Positions 1 to 12,599 of a stretch of 64,000 nt of DNA are shown piece after piece. Below the pieces are notes generated by a model. It was not told where the DNA came from and did no database searches. It saw nothing but the letters and a program-made list of their open reading frames with translations. The stretch spans positions 11,806,662-11,870,661 of the forward strand of contig BSQZ01000006.1 of NCBI GenBank assembly GCA_033239005.1. The letters run 5' to 3'. The position numbers and the translations under genes were made by a program. Source of the stretch: Lamellibrachia satsuma. Taxonomy: Eukaryota; Annelida; Polychaeta; Sabellida; Siboglinidae. Position 1 is the stretch's first letter, and the number at the start of each line of letters is the position of its first letter.

Positions 1-357
1 AGTATGAATCAATTGACAAACCAGCAACTCGAATAATTCAGAAAACAAATAATATCACTCATGTAGTTATCAAACAACATGAATCAATTGGTGAACCAGC
101 AAAACGAATCATTTAGTAAACAAACAACTTTAATCATGTAGTAAAAAACAGTATGAATCAATTGGTCAACCAGTAACACGAAGCATTTAGTACACGAACA
201 ACGTTAATCATGTAGGGAAAACATCAAACAATTACAAAATTAACAATATGAATCGACCGGTCAACCTTCACCGTGAAAATATTGGTGACACAACAACGTG
301 AATCACAATATGAAATTACAACGTCAACATTCTGACGACAAGCGCACCTATCATAAA
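1..357. repeat. degenerate ~75-bp minisatellite (array 1)
   Basis: Three to four diverged copies of a unit whose landmarks are TATGAATCAATTGG, then CAGCAACACGAATCATTTAG, then TTAATCATGTAG. The first landmark starts near 3, 79, 152 and 248. The array ends in a non-repeated tail with CTTCACCGTGAAA and AACGTCAAATTCTGACGACA-like sequence. The same unit and the same tail recur in the same orientation at about 28.8-29.3 kb, so this is a dispersed element carrying an internal tandem array. It is cut by the window edge. No coding potential is seen here or in the following 200 bases. Confidence 0.75.
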
Positions 358-562
358 TAGTTAATGTACTCTTTGTAGGACTTGGTTAGCCACGGTCGCT
401 GCGAGCTACATTGCAACAGCTCACCTTATGCAGTATCCACCAATTTTCTATTCTTACAATCAAACAGCTCAATTCAGCTCTTACGACACACCAAATTGTC
501 ATTATAGCCATCAATTCGTCTGATTCGTATATAGCCAACATTTTATTTATGCATAGCGAGCT

Positions 563-1044
<482 letters not shown>

Positions 1045-1082
1045 ATGTATACCATGATGACTAATGATGAATTAATATTTTG

Positions 1083-1083
<1 letters not shown>

Positions 1084-1172
<89 letters not shown>
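1084..1172. repeat. (TA)n microsatellite
   Basis: Pure TA dinucleotides ending in a GCGAGCGAGCGCGCG step, about 70 bp downstream of the GPCR-1 stop codon. Confidence 0.95.
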
Positions 1173-1175
<3 letters not shown>

Positions 1176-1242
1176 AGCGAGCGCGCGTGGGTTAGTGGAT
1201 TTTAGTAAAACATACGTTTCACTGATTGTCACAGCACAGTAG

Positions 1243-2277
1243 CTACGACGTATCACTCACAACAGAGGTATCGCGTTGACAGAAGACTTTCCGCAGTTCA
1301 TTCTGGTACGGGCGATATTGCAACGCGTAGAGGAAAGGATTAATGCAACAGTTAGCAAACATCGCTATAACGGTGAAATTATAATAATTGCTCGAGATGT
1401 CCAGCGGGACGCCGAAGTTGAAAGCAAGAAAAGTTAGCTGGTTCCAAGAGTTACACAGGATATATCCAATAACGACGAGCAACAGAGTTTTTAGAACGTT
1501 GCGTCTGCCGCGCGCCGTCTTAATCGTTGCCTCGTGGCAAAGATTTGGTGCTTCCGGATGTACATGAGTTCGCAGACGTATAAACATCATGCTGTAGCAT
1601 GTAATAAACACAGTAATTGGGAGTAGATATTGTATTACGAATAACGCTACACCGCCTGCCCTCCTCAACGGTTGGTTAGATATTTCAATAATTGTACAAC
1701 TGCCATTAATAACATTGGAAGTTGGCACCATGAAACATAACATCGATATCGGCCCTGGCCACCAGGAGGCGCACGCTAAGAATATTACATTTCTATTTGA
1801 GAAAGAGGTGTGATGGAATATTGGATGCACAATCCCGATATACCGTTCAATGGTCACAGTTATCAGATTGTACGACGACGATACCATTAAGCTCCACAGC
1901 GGCAGTTCATTCAGCCAGAATTTGCACAAGATGTCACCGCCCACTCCGGACAAGTTTTCTTTAGAAACGTTCAACGTTTTCGTTATCGATATTAGAACGG
2001 ACGTCGCAAAATCAATGCCGCTCTGGCTTAAGATCAAGACGTTTGTAAACGTATTGTGCATTGATGCACTGTGTAATATGACAAAGATAACTACAGCGTT
2101 TCCAAACATGCCAAGCGTAGCGATCAATGCATACGCAAGTAGTTGATAGTTCCTTTCGCCAGTGCTGTTTTCATAGTTGTCGTTGGTTATATTAGTCGTT
2201 GAGTCATTGTTCGAACTCAGCGCCCGAGAATAGTTCCACCCACCGTCCATGACACTTTCATTTCCAAGCGCAGCCAT
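1243..2277 (-). CDS. class A (rhodopsin-like) GPCR, orphan, GPCR-1
   Basis: A single uninterrupted 344-codon reading frame encoding a seven-transmembrane plasma-membrane receptor. The N-terminus carries five N-glycosylation sequons (N6, N15, N24, N29, N37). Class A landmarks are visible: GN in TM1 (N60), D89 in TM2, C118 before TM3 paired with a Cys in ECL2 (C194), ERY at 144-146, W172 in TM4, P220 in TM5, and NPFLY at 313-317 in TM7. TM6 is odd: where the family has C-W-x-P this protein has C275-N-S-W278, followed by NQ. Length is normal for a peptide- or amine-type receptor; the ligand is unknown. The start is the first ATG after a likely 3' splice site on the same strand. It is a diverged relative of GPCR-A and lies outside the duplicated block. 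Overall neuropeptide-receptor-like, but subfamily assignment is not possible by eye. Confidence 0.88.
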   Translation of the reverse strand: MAALGNESVMDGGWNYSRALSSNNDSTTNITNDNYENSTGERNYQLLAYALIATLGMFGNAVVIFVILHSASMHNTFTNVLILSQSGIDFATSVLISITKTLNVSKENLSGVGGDILCKFWLNELPLWSLMVSSSYNLITVTIERYIGIVHPIFHHTSFSNRNVIFLACASWWPGPISMLCFMVPTSNVINGSCTIIEISNQPLRRAGGVALFVIQYLLPITVFITCYSMMFIRLRTHVHPEAPNLCHEATIKTARGRRNVLKTLLLVVIGYILCNSWNQLTFLAFNFGVPLDISSNYYNFTVIAMFANCCINPFLYALQYRPYQNELRKVFCQRDTSVVSDTS

Positions 2278-2375
2278 GCTTTTTATAGTCTAGCGTCATT
2301 TAGCACCGGTGCTTCCACCGGACGTCATTTTGAATGACACAAGAGTGGTGGTCTCTGACTCGGGATGTTCTTGTC

Positions 2376-2403
2376 TCTTCGTCAGCCTGTAAAACATAGG
2401 CCA
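2376..2403 (-). promoter_or_regulatory. candidate 5'UTR 3' splice site of GPCR-1
   Basis: On the minus strand a short pyrimidine-biased run ends CTATGTTTTACAG just before GCTGACGAAG, about 110 bases upstream of the GPCR-1 ATG. The block A receptor has an acceptor in the equivalent place, so a non-coding first exon is likely. Inferred only; no donor was located. Confidence 0.4.
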
Positions 2404-3520
2404 GTTTGATTTAAAGTGAATAACAATAAGGCACTAGCAAACATGTGTTTTCGGTGTGTTCAAAAAGTTTAGTATTGTATGTACAATATACCAACATTAA
2501 AAGTTAACATAAACATTTATTTATAGGTAAAATTATATATTTAATGCGTTTCACTCGCAAAGCCCGCCTGTAAATTGTGAGCGCTATGTGGAACTAAGGG
2601 TAGTTTTGGTAACTTAACAAGTGTATATGTATGGTAGATGAGAAGTTTGGCGGCTCTAGGTGGTCGTTTTCGAGGTTATGTCAGAAAGTAAAAGGTCGCG
2701 GTCATATTGACATGCAGTCTGCTTGCGAGGCGTGCATGCCTTCAATCATGGCGACGTACTCGTCGTTGCCCGTGTTGCTGACTACGTTCGTACTTCGGGT
2801 TCTACAGATTGACAACATCAACTTAGCTTCCACTGCCTGGTATAATGTTGGCACATCATGCTCTTTTCAAAATATTTTAGCGCGACGTTATCTCAGGTGT
2901 GCCAACTTCTCCGGATCGCGGTCGAAACAAGTTTGGGCTTCGTCGGCCTGAAGTTTGAAGTTTAATATTATCGGCTATTTATTTAGCAAAGTTGGCCGCG
3001 TAGGACGCCTAGATGAATTACATGTTACTATAGTCTTACTACAGTTGCTATTACAATCGAATGCCGCATAAACCATTATGACGCTCGCTTCGAAACAACC
3101 GCTATCGCTGTAAACATAGGATGGAAAGTCCCAGTCTCGCTGCGTTTTCCTCTTACTAGTGATGTCACATCGAAGCTTGATGATGACCGCAAGAAATATA
3201 TGCATAATCGCGGCAGACCGTTAGGACAATGTATTATTTGGAATTATTAATTAATTGAATTGAAATAGAAATATACTGCAAAAATAATATATGATTACAA
3301 ACATTTGTTATTTTATTCCCATTAATAACTAATTTAATTAAGCCACAGTGTCGTATTTAATTGATATATTAGATACCTAGATAAGCAACAGAAAAGCAAG
3401 GTTAAAAAAATAAAAGCTTGTAACCAAACCACCCAAGTGGATATTGACAAAGTCCATATTGTGCCAAAATAAGGGAAACAAATAACGCCATAATCCTGGC
3501 ATTAGCTAAATTGTTTTGAC
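2404..3520. other. non-coding stretch with one foldback-element fragment
   Basis: About 2612-2700 matches the right end of the foldback element at 8.7 kb (shared GAAGTTTGG..GCTCTAGGTGGTCG and GTCAGAAAGTAAAAG). The rest is AT-rich sequence in which no gene or known repeat was recognised; small frames here lack recognisable domains. Confidence 0.5.
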
Positions 3521-3524
3521 CTCG

Positions 3525-3675
3525 GAGGTTAATTAAACTCACTGGTCTCTAATTATCTGACTTATTTTTCAAACCATTTTTAAATAACGGTATGATGTTT
3601 GTTTATTTCCATTCAAAAGGAACAACTCCCTCTTTTAATGATAAGTTGAACACTCTTGCAAGTGATATATAAGTT
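3525..3675 (-). pseudogene. CR1-type reverse transcriptase fragment
   Basis: The minus strand reads a degraded version of the finger region of the CR1 ORF2 in this window: LARVFNLSLKEGVVPFEWK-like, then NIIPLF, then a decayed NYRPVSL. A stop replaces the Tyr of NYRPVSL and sequence before and after is unrelated, so this is a roughly 150-bp relic. Confidence 0.75.
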
Positions 3676-5026
3676 ATATTGCTGCGCCTTCCTAGTGTTG
3701 TTAGTGTAAAAATGTAACAACTAACGTCACTTGAATCAGTTTAATACATTACAAGTCGCACATTCGTCTGCGTCGATTCTTACTGCACTCCCCCCCCCAC
3801 ACACACACAAATCATGGGCTTGGCGATTCCTTGCAGAGGCCGCTCCTAGGGTCACACAATGCGCGAGACAGCCGCAACGTCTGTGCCAGCGATATAATGT
3901 AAGAGGCGTGGTGTGTTACGCCACGCTAGCGATCAGGCTGTCGATACTGGCGTTGCTGCTGCGACTGCTGCAGTGTAGTGCGAAGTCTGTTGACCTGCTA
4001 GTCCTTTTGATGTAGGACCCTCTTCCACGTGGGTCATTTCTGTGTAGCTTCGGGAATTCCATGGCACGCAGCTTGTGCAGTGACGCGCTTGGCAACTTTT
4101 CTGGCATCTGAAAAACACATTTAACATCTGTATTCAGTATAACGCTAAAATATGTAAACCGTTCGTCACCCGAAACCGTACGTCGCACACCAGTCTAAAC
4201 TACTTAACATTTTATAAAGTCTCGAGAAGTAAGGTTTGCCAGTGCATATGACATGTAAACATTGGCTTAGGCCACTAATATAGTCAATGTAGACGAATAC
4301 ATATATATGATGGATTGTAACATTTGCTTCGCATTTCATTCAATTGTTCATTTTATTTATATGACATTTAATATGAAAATTCAAATGACTCGCTATATAT
4401 TTAGTGTTTCTATTATACAAATCAATCCATTATTTAGAAAAATCTATCAAACGGGGCCAGTCGATATATATCGATAATGCTGCATTCATAAGTCGCCTGA
4501 AACCGTCCGTCATTACCATTCATTAAGTTGGAGCATGTGTTCCCGCGAAAAACAAACTAAGCCACGCATTATTACTCTTAACGAAGAAGCGCACATATTA
4601 ACTCGGCGAAAATCGCCCATTTAGTCAATACTTGACATTAATAACTTTCATTAAAACGTGATGCAACATACATAAAAAAAACACTTACTAAATGTTTTCT
4701 TTGGGACTTTGACTCCATTCTATTCGTTTGACGTCGTTTTAATACCCACGAAGTTCACTAGGAAGAAGCTCCGCTTAAATCGCCACGTAACTGTTCTTGC
4801 GACGATCGGTTTCAGGCGGTTTCGGGCGAAGTACGGTTACAAGGCTCGAAAAAGTGCCATAAAACGTAGATATCTGTCTTTACACATTAGACTGTTGGCA
4901 AATATTTATCCAGCCGAAACATCGCGTTATATGAGAAATGCATGCTATTTCGTGATAAGATGTATTACATTTGTATGACGTACGGTTTCACAAAAAACGT
5001 CCCCAACATAAAAATAATCAGGAAAA

Positions 5027-5028
<2 letters not shown>
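3676..5028. other. no recognisable gene
   Basis: Short frames on both strands (for example about 90 codons at 3.7-4.2 kb and at 4.7-5.0 kb) show no domain, signal peptide or splice structure that I can support. A C8/(CA)n stretch lies at about 3789-3810. No paralogous copy elsewhere in the window was noticed. Confidence 0.4.

Positions 5029-5112
<84 letters not shown>
5029..5112. repeat. (AT)n microsatellite
   Basis: Two AT runs separated by AATTTATA, directly bordering the repeated cassette alpha. Confidence 0.95.
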
Positions 5113-5710
<598 letters not shown>

Positions 5711-5755
5711 ATTCAAGTTCTCGTGATATATTTTCACCTTGTGCCTACGGTCGGG

Positions 5756-6667
<912 letters not shown>

Positions 6668-6977
6668 CAATAATCGGCGATCTTTTACTTTCTGGCCTAA
6701 CCATGAAAACGACCACATAGAGCACCCAAACTTCGCCTCACACATATACTATACATATACACATGTTACCTGGCCAAAAAATACATTTACTTTCTCAAAA
6801 CGATAAAAATTTACAAAATAATTAAACCAAAATATCGCTCTCTCTCCTACGGCGCCTACGCGTAGCACCAAGGCTACCGTAAAATCGATGCATATGACAA
6901 GGCGTCGTTCAGTTTCACCGAAACTCTGTGCGGTGGCGCTGATATTACAATTCTGCATTTCTGTGTTTTAATTTGAG

Positions 6978-7001
6978 TGGGTGCGTGCGTGGGTGCGTGA
7001 G

Positions 7002-7033
<32 letters not shown>

Positions 7034-7139
7034 TGTGTGCGTGCGTGCGTGCGTGCGTGCCTCATTGCGTGTAATTATGTGCAGGGGCGCTGTTGATTGA
7101 AATCAAACATAGTACAATTATGTATTTTTGTCTTAGTCG

Positions 7140-7175
<36 letters not shown>

Positions 7176-7180
7176 TACGT
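6978..7180. repeat. (GCGT)n microsatellites in left arm
   Basis: Two GCGT arrays (about 6978-7060 and 7136-7180) separated by a 75-bp spacer. The opposite arm has a shorter ACGC counterpart at about 8459-8473. Confidence 0.9.
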
Positions 7181-8258
7181 GCTTCATTTCTTGTAATTAT
7201 GTATATATCAGTATTATTTGTATTTTTGCTATATGTGACATGTCGTGTTATTAAATAATTAGTTTTATTCATATTATCATCAAATTGTGTTATATGTTTT
7301 AGATGTATTTTAAGTATCTCTGAATGGACTTTGGCCAGATTTATGGCACTGTTTTAATAACAATTGCTTTTTAAATAAAGTAATTACGTTGGCACCAGTA
7401 TTAACGCATAACTTAAAGTGTACTGTTGAATTTAATACAAATAACCTCCAAAAAAATTATTATTACTTTGTCACAAAATGTGTTACTAGTATGTATATGT
7501 TGATACCACTGATTTCTTTAGAGATCAGCGGTTGTTACCTCCCATAATCGGTATGAAGTTAAACACATGTGCGTAGATTGCAGCATACAACGCACTCTTC
7601 AGGAAAAGTAACGTGTTTTTAGATGTTCATACATAACAAAAATGTATTATTAAAACAGCATCACACCCAGACATCACTCAATATTAATACATGTAATCAT
7701 CACCATTTATTTAATTTACAATAACTTCAACTTGTAACATTTTACTAGTTGCAGAACACACGCACGCACGTACACACGCACGCACGGACAAATATATAAT
7801 AATAACAAGTATACTTATATAGCGCACATGCTTGAAATGCATAGTTTATTAAATTAATGAGTTAAATAAATTAGGTAAACATGATGCACGTGTGGATATG
7901 GTGGGGGTTGGGCCTATATTACTGGAGGCCTGGTGGGACAAAGGACCGCCCCACCTTTGCTACTTCTACTTCTGTCATTTAATAATTGTTTCTCAATGAG
8001 CAACTTTGTATTGGCAACTAAGCGATATCTCATTTGATGTACATGTATTGTATTTTATTGTATTGTTCTTGATGAGTATGTTTGTGCTAGCTGCCAAGCT
8101 ACTTTTCATTGATTCATCTTATTTTCTTTTGGTACAATTATTAAATGACCTTTACCAACAATCACTCTTTGTGTGTTCCTCTAGCAAACGAGCTCAGGGT
8201 TTTGCCATTAAGCATCAGCAGGGTATAAATATGTAATGAACGTAAGTATGTATAATTT

Positions 8259-8259
<1 letters not shown>

Positions 8260-8341
<82 letters not shown>
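8260..8341. repeat. (TA)n microsatellite
   Basis: Pure TA array at the inner edge of the right inverted arm. Confidence 0.95.
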
Positions 8342-8342
<1 letters not shown>

Positions 8343-8767
8343 GCAATATGATGATAATATGAATAAAACTAATTATCTAAGAATATGACATGTCATATAT
8401 AGCACACAGAAAAAATACAAGTAATACTGAAACATATATATAATTACACGTAATAAGGCACGCACGCACGCACTCACAATTAAAACAAAAAATACATAAT
8501 TGTAATATCAGCGCCACCGCACGGAGTTTCGGTGAAACTGAACGACGCCTTGTCATATGCATCGATTTTACGGTAGCCGTGGTGCTACGCGTAGGCGCCG
8601 TAGGAGATGGCGATGTTGTGGTTTAATTCTTTTTAAAATTTGTATCGTTTTGAGAAAGTAAATGTAATTTTTAGACCACGTGACATGTGTATATGTATAG
8701 TAGTGGAGAAGTTTGGGTGCTCTAGGTAGTCGTTTTCATGGTTAGGTCAGAAAGTAAAAGATCGCTG

Positions 8768-9503
8768 ATTATTCCTGGTTATGTGAAGCAATAAGGTACT
8801 GTGATTGGTAAACGGAAAATATACGAAATTTAAATGTGCCAAACGTTGTTTATTGTGCAGCTGGATACACAGTGTGTCCAATATTAAACTGGAATTGTAC
8901 CCTCAGCATGTTGAGGCTAGGCGGAATACACGAAGAACAATTGTAAACGGGCGAAAGCAGTGAACAACCAATAGAAACGACATGACGTCATAATCGCACG
9001 GTTTCGAAATTGCGGACAGAAGAAGCGTGCATCACTAGTGTAGAAGACGCACATCGCTGAAGATAAGTCGTGGCATTAAGATTGACATAGGATCGCTGGA
9101 ATATGAGGCGTTGTAGCATAGGTGTATGATAATTAATTACAGGTGAGAATTCACATCTACTTGTGCATTTGATTGTGAAGGTGATGTGTAAATATGTATG
9201 TAATCAGCATGCATGTGATGATTGCGATTATGATTAGAAATGACTTGGATGAGAGACGTAGTATATAAGCTAAACAGAACAGGGTCGAAAACGGATCCTT
9301 GCGGGACCCCGAATGGAAGGTGTTGTGGGAAAGATAGTGTGCTAGACATGTTTATGCTTTGATGTCTGTCTGCAAAATAGGATGAGAATCACCGAAGAAC
9401 TATGCCAGAAATGAATGGTCAAGCAGTGCTTTTAATTTCTGTTGATGTAGAATTGTGTTTACTGATTTCCACCTATTTAACAAGAATCAGCAAGATAGCC
9501 TGC
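8768..9503. repeat. segmental duplication SD1, left part
   Basis: Matches 44568-45074 in direct orientation, starting at GATTATTCCT and including TGTGCAGCTGGATACAC and the shared run GAACAACCAATAGAAACGAC. It carries about 260 bp (about 9178-9440) absent from the partner, which includes the antisense LINE fragment. It resumes on the far side of the inserted CR1 element. Confidence 0.9.
9137..9349 (-). pseudogene. reverse transcriptase fragment, L2-like LINE
   Basis: The minus strand reads GVPQGSVFDPVLFSLYTTSL, the RT motif B region, followed about 20 residues later by HADYIHIYTS where active elements have a YADD/ADDTQLY-type box. One catalytic Asp is replaced by Tyr. It is a relic within the 260-bp stretch missing from the SD1 partner at 44.9 kb. 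The wording of the motif is closest to L2/Rex1-type LINEs, from memory of the family. Confidence 0.75.
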
Positions 9504-9504
9504 G

Positions 9505-9726
9505 ATGGCAATTAACATGTTAGTCCAGAGGCTGTGTAGGGAAGAGGAAGTTGGATTTGTGGATTTATGGGGAAGTTTTGTTGGGAGGGCAGATATGTAC
9601 ATGAAGGATGGGCTTCATTTAAGTGGAAAGGGAGCGGCAGTATTCGCGGACAAACTTTCAGCAGCAGTAGATAGCGACTTGGCTACAATGACAAATATTT
9701 TTGGAAGTAAACATTCTTTAAACTAG
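9505..9726 (+). pseudogene. CR1 ORF1 C-terminal fragment (SGNH esterase end)
   Basis: Seventy-three codons corresponding to the last third of the ORF1 esterase domain seen in copies 2 and 3. It keeps the D-G-L-H-L-S-G-K-G box that supplies the catalytic Asp and His of SGNH/GDSL hydrolases, but the nucleophile (GDS) and GTNN blocks lie in the part lost to 5' truncation. It stops two bases before the ORF2 frame opens. Confidence 0.85.
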
Positions 9727-9728
9727 AA

Positions 9729-12599
9729 GTGCAGGGGAGTTACCTAGAGGAGTCTCAAGCAGAACAAGAGGCCACTAGCACAGATAAACTATCAAATCAT
9801 CAGAAAAACATCTCTGAAAAAGGTTATATATGCGTATGTTTAAATGCAAGGAGCATAGTAAATAAGAAAAACGAATTAAACATTATGGTAGAAGATATTG
9901 ACCCTCACATAGTTGGTATCACTGAATCATGGGCCAACATAGATATAACAGATGCTGAATTAGGACTGACAGGATACGTAATGTTTAGGAAAGATCGAAT
10001 AGGAAGAAGGGGCGGGGGAGTTATTTTATATGTTAAAGAATCTATCCAGGCTTATGAAATAAAACTAGAAAGGGAAGCAGATTGCGATGAAGCTGTTTGG
10101 TGCAAAATTGTTTCAGGAAATTCAAAATTAACTATTGGATTAGTTTACCGAAGTCCAAACATAAACGAAGAGGACAACACAAAAATAAAAAACGCTATAA
10201 AGGAAATTAGTAAAGGGGAATGTATCATAATGGGAGATTTTAACCATGGACACATACAATGGAATTCTCTAGAGAGCACAGGGATTGAAGATCAACAATT
10301 TCTATGTTTAATCCAGGATAGCTTTCTTACTCAGCACGTACTAGAACCAACCAGGGGAGAAAATGTATTAGATATAGTTTTGTCATCACAAAAAGAATTA
10401 GTGGACAATGTAAAAATATTTGAACCATTGGGTAATAGTGACCATAATCAAATACATTTTGACATCAATGTAAAATCAGAAGGTAAAAATAAGAGAATGT
10501 ACAAGAGAAACTTCCACAAAGGTAACTACAAAGATATGAGAAAATACTTAGCACAGCTAGATTGGAATAACATGCTGATGAATAAGACCGCAATTGAATG
10601 TTGGAATATTCTAAAATATGAAATTGAGAGTATCATCGATAAATTTGTTCCCTTCCGAAAACAAGGAAAACGGTGTAGAAAGAAACACTTGTCAAAAGAG
10701 GCTATTAGAAAAATAATGCTAAAACAAACTATGTGGAGGGTTTATAGGCGTACCAGAAAGGAAGAAGACTATGCAAAATACAAAGTGGCACTTAATGCAG
10801 CTACAACTGAAATCAGACAATCTAAAAGAAGCTATGAGCAAAAACTGGCATGTAACATAAAAAATGACAGCAAGAGTTTTTATGCATATGTCAGGAGTAA
10901 ACAAAACGTACAAGACAAGGTTGGACCTCTAGAAGACAGTGATGGAAATATAATATCACAGGGGTTTTTAATGGCGGAAGAACTAAATGGTTACTTCAGT
11001 TCAGTGTTTACCAAAGAAGATATTAGTTCATTACCAGTTGCTGATGCTAAATTTCAGGGGGCTAAATCTGAATATTTAGGACCGTTAGTTGTAACTCCAG
11101 AATTGGTAGCTAAGAAAATAAAGGCAATGAAGGATAACAAATCACCGGGAGTGGATGGGATTCCTCCAAAATTACTAATGGAAACAGTAGATCAAATCAG
11201 TATACCACTTGCAAGAGTATTCAACTTGTCATTAAAAGAGGGAGTTGTTCCGTTTGAATGGAAAGAAGCAAACATCATACCATTATTTAAAAAGGGTTCG
11301 AGAAATAAGTCAGAGAATTACAGACCAGTGAGTTTAACGTCAGTGATTTGTAAATTATTAGAAAGGTTAATTAAAGACCATGTGGTGGACTTCCTCGTTA
11401 AGCATAAATTATTAAATTCATCTCAACATGGATTCCTTAAAGCGAAGTCATGCTTAACAAATATGTTATGTTTTTTGGAAGAAATCACTAAGTGGATAGA
11501 CGTGGGATCGCCAGTAGATATTATCTACTTAGATTTTCAGAAAGCTTTTGACAAAGTGCCACATCAAAGATTGCTACTTAAATTAAAAGCCCATGGTATC
11601 GGGGATAGCATAACTGACTGGATAGAACAATGGCTGACTGACAGAAGACAACGAGTTGTAGTAGATGGAAAAGTTTCAAATTGGAAATCGGTTTTGAGTG
11701 GGGTACCTCAAGGATCAGTATTAGAACCTATATTATTCTTAATTTATATCAATGACTTGGACGACAGTATAACAAGTAACGTACTGAAATTTGCGGATGA
11801 CATAAAACTGTTTAGAAAGGTTAATACTGATGGTGATAAACAACATTTACAAAACGATCTAGACAGATTAGTGAAATGGTCTGAGAAATGGCAGATGCTG
11901 TTCAATTTTGGGAAATGTAAATGCCTACATACAGGACATGGGAACTTGAATGTAAACTATAAAATGGGAGATACTGTTCTGGGTACTACTGTAAAAGAAA
12001 AGGACTTAGGAGTTACAATAAGCGCTGATATGAAAGTTTCAGAGCAGTGTGGTATTGAAGCTTCAAAGGGTAATCAAATTCTTGGATTGATTAGAAGAAA
12101 CATAACATACAAGGGAAAAACGTTAATTATACCTCTTTATAAAGCAATAGTTAGACCTCATTTAGAATACTGTATAGAAGCATGGAGACCATATCGTAAG
12201 AAGGATATAGATACGCTTGAACGCATACAAAGGAGAGCAACTAAAATGATTCCAGAACTTAGAGACCTTAGTTATGAAGAACGCCTGAAAGAATGTGGTT
12301 TAACAACTCTAGAGACAAGGAGGTTAAGAGGAGATCAGATTGAAGTTTTTAAGATATTGAATGGGTATGAAAATATTGATAGAAATATGTTTTTCTCACT
12401 CAAGAAGGATAGCAGAACTAGAGGACATGAGGTAAAATTAGTAAAGGATCAATGTAGATTGGACATCAGGAAGCACTCGTTCTCACAGAGGACAATAAAT
12501 GAATGGAACAAATTGTCTACAGATTGTGTAACTGCTAGCAGCGTGAATATGTTTAAAAACAAGGTTGACACATATATCAGGAGGGCGGGTTATAAGTAG
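9729..12599 (+). CDS. CR1-like ORF2: endonuclease + reverse transcriptase
   Basis: An intact frame of 956 codons, typical for CR1 ORF2. The N-terminal apurinic-like endonuclease shows N39 (CLNARS), E66 (ITESW), GDFN at 169-172 and SDH at 237-239. The reverse transcriptase has SPGVDGIPPKLL, the YRPVSLTS finger, motif A with D602 (LDFQKAFD), motif B VPQGSV, and catalytic FADD with D690 and D691. The C-terminal region has RRATKMIPELRDLSYEERL. Position 666 is Glu in GSVLEP where copy 2 has Gly, a change next to motif B that may be harmful. The frame opens two bases after the ORF1 stop, and the first in-frame ATG (codon 53, at 9885) lies after the endonuclease N39, so initiation must be non-AUG, coupled to ORF1, or by frameshifting. 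This copy has lost its promoter region. Confidence 0.93.
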   Translation: MQGSYLEESQAEQEATSTDKLSNHQKNISEKGYICVCLNARSIVNKKNELNIMVEDIDPHIVGITESWANIDITDAELGLTGYVMFRKDRIGRRGGGVILYVKESIQAYEIKLEREADCDEAVWCKIVSGNSKLTIGLVYRSPNINEEDNTKIKNAIKEISKGECIIMGDFNHGHIQWNSLESTGIEDQQFLCLIQDSFLTQHVLEPTRGENVLDIVLSSQKELVDNVKIFEPLGNSDHNQIHFDINVKSEGKNKRMYKRNFHKGNYKDMRKYLAQLDWNNMLMNKTAIECWNILKYEIESIIDKFVPFRKQGKRCRKKHLSKEAIRKIMLKQTMWRVYRRTRKEEDYAKYKVALNAATTEIRQSKRSYEQKLACNIKNDSKSFYAYVRSKQNVQDKVGPLEDSDGNIISQGFLMAEELNGYFSSVFTKEDISSLPVADAKFQGAKSEYLGPLVVTPELVAKKIKAMKDNKSPGVDGIPPKLLMETVDQISIPLARVFNLSLKEGVVPFEWKEANIIPLFKKGSRNKSENYRPVSLTSVICKLLERLIKDHVVDFLVKHKLLNSSQHGFLKAKSCLTNMLCFLEEITKWIDVGSPVDIIYLDFQKAFDKVPHQRLLLKLKAHGIGDSITDWIEQWLTDRRQRVVVDGKVSNWKSVLSGVPQGSVLEPILFLIYINDLDDSITSNVLKFADDIKLFRKVNTDGDKQHLQNDLDRLVKWSEKWQMLFNFGKCKCLHTGHGNLNVNYKMGDTVLGTTVKEKDLGVTISADMKVSEQCGIEASKGNQILGLIRRNITYKGKTLIIPLYKAIVRPHLEYCIEAWRPYRKKDIDTLERIQRRATKMIPELRDLSYEERLKECGLTTLETRRLRGDQIEVFKILNGYENIDRNMFFSLKKDSRTRGHEVKLVKDQCRLDIRKHSFSQRTINEWNKLSTDCVTASSVNMFKNKVDTYIRRAGYK

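Larger units (their letters stand above)
6668..8783. mobile_element. foldback-type element with long inverted arms
   Basis: The left arm (about 6668-7281) is the reverse complement of the right arm (about 8341-8783) apart from expanded (GCGT)n blocks. Matching landmarks are GATCTTTTACTTTCTGGCCTA near the left end against GGTTAGGTCAGAAAGTAAAA near the right end, GGCGCCTACGCGTAGCACCA in both arms, and GCACGG/CCGTGC flanking CGGTGAAACTGAACGACGCC. The roughly 1.06-kb centre has no recognisable transposase; the longest frame, 76 hydrophobic codons at 8.0 kb, is not convincing. A loose end-fragment lies at 2612-2700, showing that the sequence is dispersed. A TIR-rich non-autonomous DNA transposon is the best guess; no target-site duplication could be fixed. 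Confidence 0.65.

Noticed and set aside
1..357. Possible CRISPR-like direct repeats
   Set aside because: Units are contiguous and diverged with no uniform spacers, and the genome is clearly eukaryotic.
1850..2146. Plus-strand frames opposite GPCR-1 (and similar ones at 20.16 and 53.40 kb)
   Set aside because: Antisense shadows of receptor coding sequence.
4709..4978. 89-codon basic plus-strand frame
   Set aside because: No domain, no partner, no splice signals; length is within chance expectation.
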